Assembly: GCA_036426205.1 (NCBI GenBank)
Contig: CM071568.1
Coordinates: forward strand, 217,990,654-218,054,653
Length of the DNA: 64,000 nt
DNA from: Ascaphus truei
Lineage: Eukaryota; Chordata; Amphibia; Anura; Ascaphidae
Reading direction: 5' to 3'
Shown here piece by piece: positions 23,236 through 34,453 of the stretch. Each line of letters starts with the position of its first letter. Position 1 is the first letter of the stretch. Position numbers and translations under genes: made by a program. The notes beneath the pieces were generated by a model, which searched no databases, was not told the origin of the DNA, and was given only the letters and a program-made list of their open reading frames with translations.

Positions 23236-26200
23236 TATTATTCCCAAAGCAAGAAAAAGTAGTTAATATTTAGACAGTATGCCCTAAGCTGTTCTAGACA
23301 TATAATTATACTATATATGTACCTTATGCTACCTGTAATCCATAACACGCTGACAAAGCACCTGTGTTTGGTGTGAAATGCGTTTGAGGATTCATTGTCC
23401 TTTTTACTTATTTAATTGGCCTTATAAATAATTATATTTTTACCCGGTCAAGTCTGGCTGCATTCCTTCCATGCTGTGCGCTGCATTTTTCTGCATTCAT
23501 TGCTTTATTCTACCTAGTTTCTCCTTTACAAAAACTAGCCTTCTACATCAATAGCTTCATAGTGCTTCAGTGAGCATCAGCTGATGGTTTTTAAGCAGCT
23601 GTTCAACATTGCGTAATCTTTGAAGTTAACATATTAACTAAAGAGACACTGGAGAGCGAGTATTGAGGTGACCGGCATGCTTTCAACACTTGAATTTTTT
23701 AACATGTAAACAGTTTTGACCCCCCGGGGGATAAGAAAGGTGTTGGCACAGGTGGTATCTCACCTCACGGCAGATCAATCCCACAAATCGCACTAAAATA
23801 TTTTTAACTGCCTGAACTTTAATATACACTATAGGAGCTGAAATTAGCGCATCTGCTGGCACCACACGACCTCCATAGATCCTCATTAAGGGATTTGAAG
23901 TACAGGGCCTAGGAACAGTTATTGGACTCATCCTGTTGAAAGGGGACGTTTGATTTGCACCAAAGTGTGTCAGCTCTAAAGCAGCCTCATGAAAGTCATG
24001 GCCAAAAACTCTGGGGTGGCCATAAAAAGGACCATTAAATATAAGGGGAGTGGAGCACCAATTTGTGGAATTACAGCGTCTCTTAAGAGTCCTGTATTGT
24101 TATTTTTTGTTACTACCTCCCCATGTTAGGAGTGGGTAATTGGGCCTCTAGTCTGTTGTTCCCACTGCCAAATGTAACCTGCACCAGATCGGAGCTGGCT
24201 TTGTACTACAATGAGATGATAGACATGGTGAGATGAGGTATATTTAATCAATAGTGAAAATAAAGAAAACCTTACAAGTACATACAAATGACACAGGTAA
24301 AGCAGAGATGGTCATGTCCAGATAATAGATACATGCTGATTATTTTTGTATCTATTTAGTAACCAGCAACACATTATTTGACAGTGTTTTACTCTCCTCT
24401 CTGACAGTAATTGAGTCTAAGCTGGAGATACAGTGAGCAACACAACACTTTAATTAAATCTATAGTACTCGTCTGTAATGCACCGCAGATGTTAGCAGAA
24501 AAGTGGTTATATGCTATTATAGGGATTATTATTAAGGGGTTCTTAGAAGTGTACTGTATATGAAGATTTGCATCTCTTGAAATGCTGACCTGCAATTAGA
24601 CTTTTGGGTAATACCTGTGGGCAGCCTACATGAGTCAGAGTTTCTAATTACTACCTGGTTTAAAAAATTGCTATTAGATCTGGATTTACCGTGGCAAGCC
24701 AGCTACTGGCACCACACAATGCAGGGTTAATTATCTCCTTGGCTAGCCTGCAGCTATTTTCATGAGCTTATCCACTGTCATATTATGATTCATGAACCAC
24801 CATACCATCATCCACATCATTATCTTATTGCCAAAACAAGCAATTAATCAATTCATCATGCTCAAAGGCCACTATCCACACATGTCTCCATGGCCTCTCA
24901 CACAACAGGGACCCCCCTTCCCCAAATATTGGGCTCGCCCTAATTTCTATCCCTGGCTCTATATTGCACCAATAATGTACGGAGCGCTCAACCGAACTGA
25001 CATTAGAATACAGGGAATTCTGAAACAACAACTGCATGCAACAAGTGATAGGAAAGATGGATACCTGACATGCAGAGTTTACAATCTAAATAGTATGTTT
25101 GGAGACAGTGGACGAAGGATTAAGTGCAGTGGGTTTCAGTGCCCCTGAAAACCCCGGCCCCAGTGTGTGATGCAATATTACGCCTACTCCAATTCCTTGT
25201 ACTGTACCAGCAGGAACAGTTGCTGATATATCAACCACTTAATTAACTTGCAAAAGCTCTTCTGCCCACACATTCAACTGAGCCTAAAAGCCTGAATCTG
25301 ACCTCCTCAGTCTCACAGGAAGGGCAATGTGCAGGTGAGAGCCTCTCCTGCCTTGGCTGCCACTGCCACCACTCATAATAAAAATATATAAAACAAATAA
25401 GAAAATAATATTAATAGAATACAATATTTTAAAATATATATATTTTTTTTTAATTGTGTGATGTGTCGGTGTTGTGGGGTTGTGTTTGTAAATGTGTGTT
25501 TCTCTCACACTCTCAGGCTCCCGTCTCAAACTCTCCTCTCTCAAATGGTTCTGCAGATAAGTGGGTGTAATAAGCTGTAGCGTGGCATAATGTAGCTCAA
25601 TTTGTGATTTTTATCCACTGGCGGGATTTAAAAATGTCCTACTGTGGATTTATCCATCGTACTTTTTTCTTACAATACGACGACGGATTAGAAGTAAACG
25701 GATTACACAGAATGGATTTACGTTAAAATCTGAATCTGCATAACCAATCCACATAGGGGGATTTTAACTAGTCCGTGCTGACTGAACCTGGAACAATTTG
25801 TTGATGGATTTTAACACACGCAATGGATTTTGAATGGAATGCCCGGGAAATTCCGGGAGACGGATTTGGACTGGTCTACTCATCTCTATTGTACAGTAGT
25901 GTTTGTCATTCTTTGCCTACCGTAACCTTATTGTGTCTAATTGTTTTTTCATGGCTCAATAGAATGACCAGGAGGCACCTCTCACTGTTTTTCATGTATA
26001 CAATAGTCAAAGCCATGACGATTTACCAAATTGGTAAGAGTATTCTGATTTTAGATTTTGTCATCTTGACTGACCAGTGCTATGGCCACTTCAAATAGTC
26101 TAATTAAGCCCTGTAGTTCACCGATTAGGTATCACTAGCTGCTAAGCAGGACTTTTGAATTTTTCAGTATAATCACTTCTTGCTTTATTTCATTACAAGG

Positions 26201-27059
26201 GGTGGGTATACGCAATGGGTGAACACTTTAATCTTTATCTTTTGGGAGTGGCAATTTTTCCCATTACTGCAGCTCATCTAGGGAATTAAAAGCAATGCCT
26301 TCTTGAAATGTCTTGTTCTCAATCAGGAAAAGTGTGTTTTTTCTTCCCATTATAGAGCCATCAGAAAGAATAAAGTCTTGAGTGTTTTCTAACTATACTT
26401 TATTTACTCTACACGGTGTAATTAACATTAAAGGAAAGCTGAAAAGTGCTCAATATGTTCATACTGAGAATATGAATATCTGTAAAGTAAAAGATTATGA
26501 CATACAGTATTAGAGACGGGGACAGGTTTTTTTTATGAGACATGCACTATTAATTCTTAAAGGTTTTCGCTTTACAGTACCATAACCAGTACGCCGTTTT
26601 TTCTTTTTACCTTACTCCAACCTTATTGTTAACCAGAAAAATATTGAAAAGCCAATTGAACAAATCAGTAAAGGTAACATGAACAATCTTGCATTTTATT
26701 AGTAATTCCAGCAAGTTGGACTTGCAGTATGTTATTATCAATGGACACCAATTCAACCCCTAGATTTCTCAGTGAAAGCTGAAAATTGAAAAACATCCTA
26801 TGGTTTCAGAACATTAACAACACCTTATGTGTTACTTTCTAAAAAGATGTGTAGTATCATTGTGACAACTGTTTCCAGTGGTTCTTTCCCATGTGTGCTT
26901 CCTCATTGCCTTTTCTGTTTGTGTCATTACCATAACTCCCACTTCCAATGGGAATGCTTTAAAATAAAGAAGGGAAGAATGCCTAGTTGTCAATAAATGC
27001 TCAGTATTTATTAATGCCACGTGCTGTACTTAATATTCCAGTTTTTAAATATAAACAAA
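23236..27059. other. non-coding, only a decayed ribozyme seen
   Basis: Apart from the hammerhead remnant at 23345-23390, nothing here resembles a gene. Open frames up to about 118 codons show no motif and lie in low-complexity or AT-rich sequence. Confidence 0.45.
23345..23390 (+). ncRNA. eroded PLE-type hammerhead ribozyme
   Basis: CUGACAA (one change from CUGANGA) is followed by a stem II with GCACC pairing GGUGU, then GAAA and UGCGUUU, in the right order and spacing. The G-to-A change in the core should inactivate it. Confidence 0.55.
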
Positions 27060-27625
27060 AGCGAGGAATATCAAAGAAAGTCTTGCACCTAGTATGCTGA
27101 AAAAGAACAAAATAACTACAAATATAAAAGGAGGTTTTCTTGTGAAACCAACAGGTAATTATACCTGTGGCAAATGTGTAGCCTGTAAATATATGGCAAG
27201 AGATAAAACAATCACCAGTTTAATAACAGGGAGAACACACATGATCAAACAATTTATTAACTGTTTGTCAACTTATGTGATGTACGCAATTACTTGCCCA
27301 TGTAATTTATGGTACAGTATATCGGCAAAACTACAAGGCCGCTTAAAACTAGAATTGGTGAGCACATTAGTGGAATTAAAAATGCCCAGATTAATATCTC
27401 CAGGGGCAAGAAAGTCCACAATTTTGCTCATCATTTCTCTCACAACATGGAGGAAAAGTTCAAGGCCTGCGCTTTAGAGGAATTAAGATTGTTCCTAGAG
27501 ACCGCAGGAGAGGTGATAGAGACAATATGCTGCTTCAAAAAGAACAATTTTGGATTTACACTCTAGGCAGCAAATCTCCTGGTGGTCTTAACGAACATAT
27601 CGAACTGGTTCATTTCCTGAAATAA
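27060..27625 (+). pseudogene. decayed PLE C-terminus (zinc motif and GIY-YIG)
   Basis: One frame reads a CGKCVACK zinc-type linker and then STYVMYAITCPC, the start of a GIY-YIG domain. After a frame change it continues with QYIGKTTRPLKTRIGEH. A final frame reads FWIYTLGSKSPGGLNEHIEL and stops at 27625, as in intact PLEs. At least two frameshifts separate the parts. The reverse transcriptase is missing, so this is a 5'-truncated dead copy. It belongs to a different PLE family from the intact element at 30.1 kb. Confidence 0.8.
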
Positions 27626-29340
27626 TTCCTCTTATTGATAAATATACTATGACTTACATCTGTGAGTCCAACACCTTACTATGATATCTGAAATGAGATC
27701 TAGTTTAGTAGGATTAATAAGATCAAACAAGTTCTTGTTTATTTATTTATTTTATACATCAATCTTCATTTTCATTATTTGGTGATCATACTCCTATTTG
27801 CGGATGATTAAGGTATAATGTGGTTTGAGCTGATATTTAAGTATATGGTGGTACTTCTTGTATTGTGCACAACCATTGTAATTTTATGTATTCTTTGTAT
27901 GTTTAGTAATATCTTTGATAAACACATATATATTATTAATTATAATAACTGTTGTTTGCCTCTAATGAGATTTAGTATGGTTATTTCGTACATACATTAC
28001 CCTGATGAGGTGACTTTGCATTTTGCATTTATTAAGATGTTTATCTGGTTGGCGAATTATGAACATCTATATTTATATTTAGAGCAATGTACATTGTACC
28101 AGAGTGGTATCTTTCTGATCCTGAAGGCGATCCGTAGTTCACCAGCCCTGCAGCCGTGACGTCACACGCTCTGACGGGCGCAATAGAACAAGCTCCGACA
28201 ACAGGCTGCGAGTGGGGGAGGCTTGGAGAATCCAGGGGAGGCGGTGAGCAGTGCGGTGACCCTTTGTTTTCACTTATTAAGTGACAAATGCTTGTTTTTA
28301 TCTTGCACATTGTAAGTGCACATTTTATATTCTTTTTACATAAAGATTTTGTCTATAAGCTTGATCGCACTATGTAGTATTTTCTCATCTCTTCTAAATA
28401 CCACCATACTGCTGAGTGTGTCTCTGAGTTGGAATCCTGACTGCATTCATTCCACACGGGTAGCAGCAATAATTGCAAACTGCTTTTCATTCATCTACAT
28501 CCTGTGAGTAAGCTGGACATACGAGCCAAGATTAAACTACATGCCACATTTTTTTGTCCATACATCTGCACTTATATTGTGTGTTTTTCTTTGTCTTCTT
28601 TCCCTTTATATGCTCCTCCTGAATTGTTTGAATACTGTCACACTTCTTGGAACCCGTGAAACAGGTCCCACCAGAGGGTTAGAGCTGAGTTATTAAGATT
28701 AACACGTATTATTTTATATTGCATTGTCATCACTATTTATTTATTTACACTTCTGATATTATATTGTCACTTTTAAATTGTTTGCGCCTTTATATTCACT
28801 TTTTCCCAATACATTAGGATCTACGTGATCATAATTTTATTGTAAGTTGTGTACTTTTTAATATATGCTCATAGAAATTGATATTTTTTGCACTTTAAGT
28901 GATTATTTCTCTTCTTTTGCGCCCCCATTCATTTTGTTTATATGTTTGTGAGTGTTCTCTAGCCCCGCTGATCACGGGAGACGGAGAGCAGCACTGAAGA
29001 GATATTACCATAGGAGATCTGTGACGGCCAGCGCGCACTTACCTTTTCAGTTTTTAAATATGCCCTTGTACTGTAAGATTTGTCAAGTACCATGTCTACA
29101 TGTATAGTATAGAGCAGGTAGGTGCACTAAGGAAAAGCATGGGCCAAACAAAGGGGAGGGGTCCTGTCAGCAAGAGCTCCCCTAAGGAAGATGAGACGGC
29201 AGGGCAGTCCCAATAACATGCACTAAAACCGCTCGCTAGAAGTCTAATAATGAAGGGATAACCCAAGTGGTGATCGAGGCTGAACAACAGTACAAAAAAG
29301 TGCTCGGAAGGCAGTGCACTGCTGTCTAGACAGTAACTAA
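27626..29340. other. non-coding, probable PLE 3' flank
   Basis: No gene. GCGCCCCC near 28919 resembles the GCGC motif close to the ends of the fold-back insertions, so part of this may be decayed PLE untranslated sequence. Confidence 0.35.
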
Positions 29341-29347
29341 ATTCCAA

Positions 29348-29401
29348 ACGCAATGAAACTGTGTCAAAGTTCCCACTGGAACGAAACACGTCAGAGTTGC
29401 G
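29348..29401 (+). ncRNA. eroded hammerhead ribozyme
   Basis: Stem I CGCAA pairs with UUGCG, and stem II GUUCC pairs with GGAAC, followed by GAAA and CACGUC. The CUGANGA strand reads CUGUGUC and is degenerate, so the fold may persist without activity. Confidence 0.5.
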
Positions 29402-30108
29402 CTTGGATATGTATACATCCCTATCTATTCATTAAACTCCGCTTTTTCCATTTAACTGTATTTGTTATCCTGTTACTATCTGGACAGCAGAGCACCGCCT
29501 TCCCAACCCTTTTTTGTTCTCTCTACTCAACTTGGATGGAGCACGCTCTCGCAACGGACAGATCCACGGCTGTTTCTATCCTGTTGGGATCTTCTCTGTG
29601 AGTACTCACTCAGTGCACAGGTTTCCAGTGTCTGCGTGACACCAGGTATAGTGGGGTCTGCAGGACATTGGGGAAGGCTGGTGTTGGCCGGGAGTCTCGT
29701 CTCACAGTGAGCGCTTTGTCGACTCCTTTCCCCTCCTCCATTATTCATCCTCCCCCTATCCTGTATGCATATCTGCACTAATATACGAGACTGAAAATTA
29801 TGCACGCTATCAGCCTGATCGTGCCAGCATGTTTATTGACTTTTTATTGATTTATTATTGAATTGCTTATTGTGACCTCAGTTCTTTAGCACTAGCTCTG
29901 GGGTCCAGATCCCACCCACCTTACTGAACAACAGTACAGGAAATCACCAATGATGGTTACACAAAACTGTGTATACCCAACAGGTAAATGGACCCATGGG
30001 AATAGTAAGGATAAGCTCTAGAGAAATGCAAACCGTTAAAGTCCCCAAGATGCAGATGATGTAATGTGAATGGTATTTAAATCAATTTAATAGTAAATAT
30101 ATATATAA
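29402..30108. other. non-coding, no gene seen
   Basis: Sequence between a decayed PLE terminus and the 5' pseudo-LTR of the full-length element. The last 40 bp are AT-rich. Confidence 0.4.
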
Positions 30109-30585
30109 TGAAAAAGTTAGCCGAGACTGACGAAACGCGTCAGGGAGCGTCGTGACGTCAGACGCACTGACATTCAAGTCTACATCCAGCGCAGGAGCGG
30201 ATTGATCCTAGCGCTAGTGCTGCAGGCACTATCCATACAGAACTTTTGTCTGGGACTATTTACAGCACACCAGCCCTGGGACACTGCTGGTACGCTGCTC
30301 ATTTGCCAACGGAGCCTGGGAATGCCCCCAAAGTCTGCAATTTGACCGGATGACCTACATCAGTCCTGGAATCTGCTGAGACGCTGCTCCTTCATCAACG
30401 GAGCCTGGGACTGCCCCAAGAGCTTGCAGTTAGACCGGATGGTGGTGATTATTATCACATATGCTTGATTTTATTGTACTTCTTGTAAGTGCGTTTTTTA
30501 CCCCTCCCTCCCCCCTCCCCTTCATTAAATATACTTTTATACGCTATGGGCGTGCGCTCTCTCCTCTCTTTTCCTTTTTAGATAT
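30109..30585 (+). repeat. 5' pseudo-LTR of the PLE
   Basis: A 477-bp direct repeat of 35757-36229. It begins TGAAAAAGTTAGCC and ends TTTTTAGATAT. It carries a hammerhead-like GACGAAACGCGTC core near its start and a C-rich tract near its end. Confidence 0.9.
30118..30145 (+). ncRNA. hammerhead-like remnant in 5' pseudo-LTR
   Basis: It retains GACGAAACGCGUC, the GAAA plus palindromic CGCG stem III block typical of PLE hammerheads. The preceding CCGAGA may be what is left of CUGANGA. I cannot draw a stem II, so activity is doubtful. The same sequence is at 35766-35794. Confidence 0.4.
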
Positions 30586-30923
30586 CCTGTGGACGTGGTA
30601 GATCCACATTGAGAGCTGCCGGAGACCCTACATACCAGCACCCATATTCATCATCAGAACTATCTGAGGACTGGTTTATCCTTTCAATTGCTTTTTTTTT
30701 TCCATGTGTATATGTTTTATGTCTGTAATGGGCCTATCTTATGGTTATAGGTCTGTATATCTACATATTATTGTTTAGATTATTAGGTTATACAATAGAT
30801 ATATTTCTACATAGACATACATAGTTTATATGTTCCTGTAAGGCGCAGCTTTTTTCCTTCTGTTTTTTCTAAAATTACTCTTAAGCAGCAGCCTGTGTAT
30901 AGGAACCCATTTTATATATAAAC
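30586..30923 (+). other. 5' leader of the PLE
   Basis: A 338-bp non-coding, T-rich leader between the pseudo-LTR and the ORF1 start. No promoter can be assigned with confidence. Confidence 0.5.
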
Positions 30924-31952
30924 ATGATGCAATCAGCAAAGGAGAGGTACTCCAGACGGAGTGGATTAATTCCTTCATTAAATACTGAGAACAATATGGA
31001 TACAGAAAATAAAATAGATATTAAAAGTAATTTTTTTACATTAGAAACTTTAATGAAGGATGAAATGAGACATTGGTGGGACGCTTGTTCCTTACAAGAC
31101 TATCTAGACCGTAAAATCATCCCTAGAGGTCTAAGGGTAACTAAATCCCCCACATTTGAAACCAATCCAGAATTTAGCAGGGAATGGAATGAGACACTTG
31201 ATAGGTGCTCATTCTCATTAATGAAACTTTTAATAGATTTTAGAGACAAAAAAGTGAAAGAATTGGAGTTGGAGATTGAGAAAATTCAAGGGGTACTCAA
31301 ACCTTATTGTGATACTGAGGAGTTCAAGGAATATGATGATAAGACTAGTAGGAGAGTCATTACCTTTGAAAAGGAGATCATTGACAGGAAAGATACTAAA
31401 CTCAATCGGGATAAGGAGGACTATGCCACAAACAAGGTAAGGGTCTGGAAGCGACCACACAATCCCAATTACAAAAAGGGAGGGAGATATAGGTCTGGCT
31501 CCAGGTCGGGTAGAGGTGGTTCCCATACGTATAGGGACACATCCAATCATGCCCCCCCCAGTCATGATGAACCTGAAAGGGTTCTGGGCCCACCTAATAG
31601 TTCCTCACACACACACACTAGTGGGAGATTCTCGGTCCTGGAGGTAGAGTCTCCCACAGGAGACACTGGGGTGAGCTCTGATAACCCTCAGGTGCGGGAT
31701 ACAAATGGTACATCAGCTGATACTAATAGAGGGGCTAGGTCTAAAGATTCCACCACCCACCCTAGATCTGCCCATTTTTTAGACGGGACACCGAGGCGGG
31801 AGGGGGGACTGAAGGGGAGAGATCCAGACAGGCACTATCCCCTTTGGGACCGCGAGGCCCCAAACAGGCCTTCGGGCCAAGGGAAAAGAGGAGCAGAGGA
31901 GTTAGGGCAGGCAGAGTTGTCCAGAGGAAGAAGAAAAACAGAGGAGGAATAG
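30924..31952 (+). CDS. PLE ORF1, putative nucleic-acid-binding protein
   Basis: Intact 342-codon frame upstream of the RT frame. I do not recognise a catalytic domain. Residues about 105-175 are rich in alternating charged residues (KELELEIEKI, FEKEIIDRKD) and probably form a coiled coil. Residues about 185-200 are basic and Gly/Ser/Arg rich (GGRYRSGSRSGRGG), as in RNA-binding tails; the C-terminal third is low-complexity and polar. The first ATG is used, although another follows directly. The last 187 bp overlap the ORF2 frame, with a slippery heptamer at 31775-31781. A gag-like role in binding element RNA is inferred from position and composition only. Confidence 0.75.
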   Translation: MMQSAKERYSRRSGLIPSLNTENNMDTENKIDIKSNFFTLETLMKDEMRHWWDACSLQDYLDRKIIPRGLRVTKSPTFETNPEFSREWNETLDRCSFSLMKLLIDFRDKKVKELELEIEKIQGVLKPYCDTEEFKEYDDKTSRRVITFEKEIIDRKDTKLNRDKEDYATNKVRVWKRPHNPNYKKGGRYRSGSRSGRGGSHTYRDTSNHAPPSHDEPERVLGPPNSSSHTHTSGRFSVLEVESPTGDTGVSSDNPQVRDTNGTSADTNRGARSKDSTTHPRSAHFLDGTPRREGGLKGRDPDRHYPLWDREAPNRPSGQGKRGAEELGQAELSRGRRKTEEE

Positions 31953-34453
31953 CTACACCATTAGAGTGCAGTAATATTTTCAATCTTTCATCCACTGTAT
32001 TGACTGAATGTGAAAAGTCCTTATTAGAGCGGGGTTTATCTTTTGCCCCCAATACAGGCCCTAATTTATTTCAATTGTTTATTGATCTCAACAGTTTTGT
32101 GAGGAAAATTACATTAAATAGACACTATAAAATTCAGGAGAAGAATATCAAATGTACTGATCCAAGAATTGTCTTTAATACACAGGAAGAACAATGCATT
32201 GATGCACTCACTTCATTGCTGGGGGAGTCGGATTCACCTTCGGGATCACAGGTATCTCTAGACAACTTTGAGCGGTCCACCAATCCGACCAGGTATGTGG
32301 AGGGAGATTTAGATGAGGATTGCAATATTTTGCACTCACCTTTTAAACCAAAATCAGTCTTCTTCCCATACCAGTCCAAGGGCGGATTTGTGGATACGTT
32401 CTACAGCCTGGTTTTACGTGACTTTGAGTCCATGTGTGCCAAATCTATCAAATTCAATCCCAATTTAACAAAAGGTGAACTGGGCGCATTGGGCGGGCTT
32501 AAAATCAATCATGATATAGTTATTAGACAGGCCGACAAGGGGGGGGGCATAGTCATCCAGGACTTATCTGCTTATCTCACAGAGGCACGCAGACTCCTGG
32601 GTGACTCGGCCTCCTATACCTTGTTGGAATCCGATCCAGTTGACACCTACCAGCTGTTGCTGAAGGAGCTCCTCACATCTGCACTGGGTGATGGCATTAT
32701 TTCAAAAGTGGAATTTAAATTTTTGTTTTGTTCACATCCACGCACTCCCATTTTTTATCACCTTCCCAAAGTGCACAAATCCTTGTCCAATCCCCCTGGT
32801 AGACCCATAGTATCGGGCGTGGAGTCGATGACATCGACCCTATCCCAATATGTAGATTACTTTCTCCACCCCTATGTTACTGCACTTAGGTCCCATGTTA
32901 AGGATACGCTCCATGTCATCGACTCCATTTCCAATATCAGGTGGAAATCCACCTATCTATGGGCCACATGTGATGTATCATCACTATACACCTGCATTGA
33001 ACACACCAAGGGGTTAGAGGCAATCAAATATTGGTTGGACAAGGATTCACTATTCCCAGAAAAACATAAGCGATTTATTTTACAAAGTATTCACTTCATT
33101 CTTACGCACAATTATTTTTTATTTGAAAATGATTTTCATTTACAAATCTGTGGAACGGCCATGGGTACGAGATTCGCTCCCAGTTATGCCAACCTCTTTA
33201 TGGGGCACTGGGAGGAATCCCATGTCTGGCAAAACATCTCGCTTGGAGCGGGTCTCGTATACTATGGCCGTTTCATAGATGATATCATTATAATTTGGGA
33301 TGGAGAGGAGTCAGTCCTACACGATATTTTGAGCTCTTTCAGCGACAACTCGTTTGGACTCAAATTCACTTTTGATATCAACAACTTGTCCACTGTCTTT
33401 CTGGATCTGGCCCTGAGCATAGACACAGACCTGAATATCATCACCACCACACATTTCAAGTCTGTGTCTGTGAACAGCTACGTCCATGCGTCCAGCAACC
33501 ATCATAAACACTGGCTCAACAATATTCCCTTGGGGCAGTTCCACAGAATTCGTAGGAACTGCACAAGGGATGTTGACTTTGAAAACCAGTCAGTCACACT
33601 TGGGAAGAAATTTCTTTCCAAGGGATATGATCCCGTCGTGGTGTCCGACTCTCTCAGCAAGGTGAGTTCCATTGCTAGATCGACTTTACTTGAAAAATCT
33701 AAAGACAAACAGAACAAACAACAGAGAGGAAAACGTTCAGGTTATGACACCCCAATAATACATTCAGAGATAGAGAGGTCGACTGTAAGATTTATTACCA
33801 CCTACAACCAGTCATCCAAAATTATCAATAGGATTTTAAATGATCATTGGTCCATTCTAAAGTGTGATCCTCATCTAGGACCTATCCTGCCGGATAGAGC
33901 TACTGTCACATATAGGAAAGCAAGGAGTATAAAAAGCATACTAGCTCCCACTAGGCTTAAATCTTCCTCTATTTGTGATACTGTTAAACAGAAGGGACCA
34001 TTGGGTAACCATCCCTGTGGCCGCAGTCGATGCATTACGTGCAGGCATCTTTTGAATCAAACTCAAGTTTGTTCTCCAACAAGGGGTACCACGTATGACA
34101 TCAGTAGCTCTATCACCTGTCTTAGCACTTATGTTGTGTATCTTATACAGTGCGGTTGTAGTCTGAGATATATTGGACGAACCACCAGGACTCTGGGAAC
34201 TCGCTTCCTAGAACATAGGAGAAATGTCATTAAGGGTCTGAATAATCACAGTGTCCCTCGACACTTTAAATTATTCCATCAACAGAATCCCAAGACCATG
34301 CAAATTATGGGAATAGAGACCATTTCTTCCTGCGTTCTGGGAGGCGACCGGTTCAAGACGCTCTGCAGGCGGGAATCCTATTGGATTCACCAATTGGGCA
34401 CTCTCAGTCCTGGGGGACTAAACGAATGTTTAGACGTTAGTACTTTAGTTTAG
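31766..34453 (+). CDS. PLE ORF2, reverse transcriptase with GIY-YIG endonuclease
   Basis: The frame opens after a stop at 31763-31765 and runs to 34453. It has no in-frame ATG near its start; an apparent start at 31844 is TTG. Counting from 31844: DKG motif at residues 231-233; LPKVHK at 307-312; GRPIVSG about 321-327; RT motif A CDVSSLY with Asp 377; AMGTRFAPSYAN from 439; catalytic FIDD at 477-480; a C-x4-C-x2-C linker at 725-733; then GIY-YIG with TYVVYLIQC (762-770), YIGR (776-779), Arg 787 and EH (790-791). The protein would copy element RNA primed at a nick made by its own endonuclease. All key residues are present, so it may be active. Expression is probably as an ORF1 fusion. Confidence 0.93.
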   Translation: MCPFFRRDTEAGGGTEGERSRQALSPLGPRGPKQAFGPREKRSRGVRAGRVVQRKKKNRGGIATPLECSNIFNLSSTVLTECEKSLLERGLSFAPNTGPNLFQLFIDLNSFVRKITLNRHYKIQEKNIKCTDPRIVFNTQEEQCIDALTSLLGESDSPSGSQVSLDNFERSTNPTRYVEGDLDEDCNILHSPFKPKSVFFPYQSKGGFVDTFYSLVLRDFESMCAKSIKFNPNLTKGELGALGGLKINHDIVIRQADKGGGIVIQDLSAYLTEARRLLGDSASYTLLESDPVDTYQLLLKELLTSALGDGIISKVEFKFLFCSHPRTPIFYHLPKVHKSLSNPPGRPIVSGVESMTSTLSQYVDYFLHPYVTALRSHVKDTLHVIDSISNIRWKSTYLWATCDVSSLYTCIEHTKGLEAIKYWLDKDSLFPEKHKRFILQSIHFILTHNYFLFENDFHLQICGTAMGTRFAPSYANLFMGHWEESHVWQNISLGAGLVYYGRFIDDIIIIWDGEESVLHDILSSFSDNSFGLKFTFDINNLSTVFLDLALSIDTDLNIITTTHFKSVSVNSYVHASSNHHKHWLNNIPLGQFHRIRRNCTRDVDFENQSVTLGKKFLSKGYDPVVVSDSLSKVSSIARSTLLEKSKDKQNKQQRGKRSGYDTPIIHSEIERSTVRFITTYNQSSKIINRILNDHWSILKCDPHLGPILPDRATVTYRKARSIKSILAPTRLKSSSICDTVKQKGPLGNHPCGRSRCITCRHLLNQTQVCSPTRGTTYDISSSITCLSTYVVYLIQCGCSLRYIGRTTRTLGTRFLEHRRNVIKGLNNHSVPRHFKLFHQQNPKTMQIMGIETISSCVLGGDRFKTLCRRESYWIHQLGTLSPGGLNECLDVSTLV
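31775..31781 (+). promoter_or_regulatory. putative -1 ribosomal frameshift site, U UUU UUA
   Basis: In the ORF1 frame the codons are CAT TTT TTA, so T TTT TTA sits in the X XXY YYZ phase. A one-base backward slip here moves ribosomes into the ORF2 frame, which is open from 31766. The same heptamer is used by known retroviral gag-pol frameshifts. Downstream lie G-runs (31785-31817) and a 7-bp AAGGGGA/TCCCCTT stem (about 31812-31818 with 31838-31844). The stem starts about 30 nt away, farther than usual. Confidence 0.7.

Noticed and set aside
24792..25148. 118-codon open frame
   Set aside because: No family motif and no supporting context; the opposite strand is open as well.
27995..28035. CUGAUGA as a further hammerhead ribozyme
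   Set aside because: CCTGATGAGGTGAC is present, but no stem II partner or GAAA block follows at hammerhead spacing.
31844..31846. Start codon for the PLE ORF2
   Set aside because: The codon is TTG, not ATG. The frame is open further upstream to 31766, and frameshifting from ORF1 is a better explanation.
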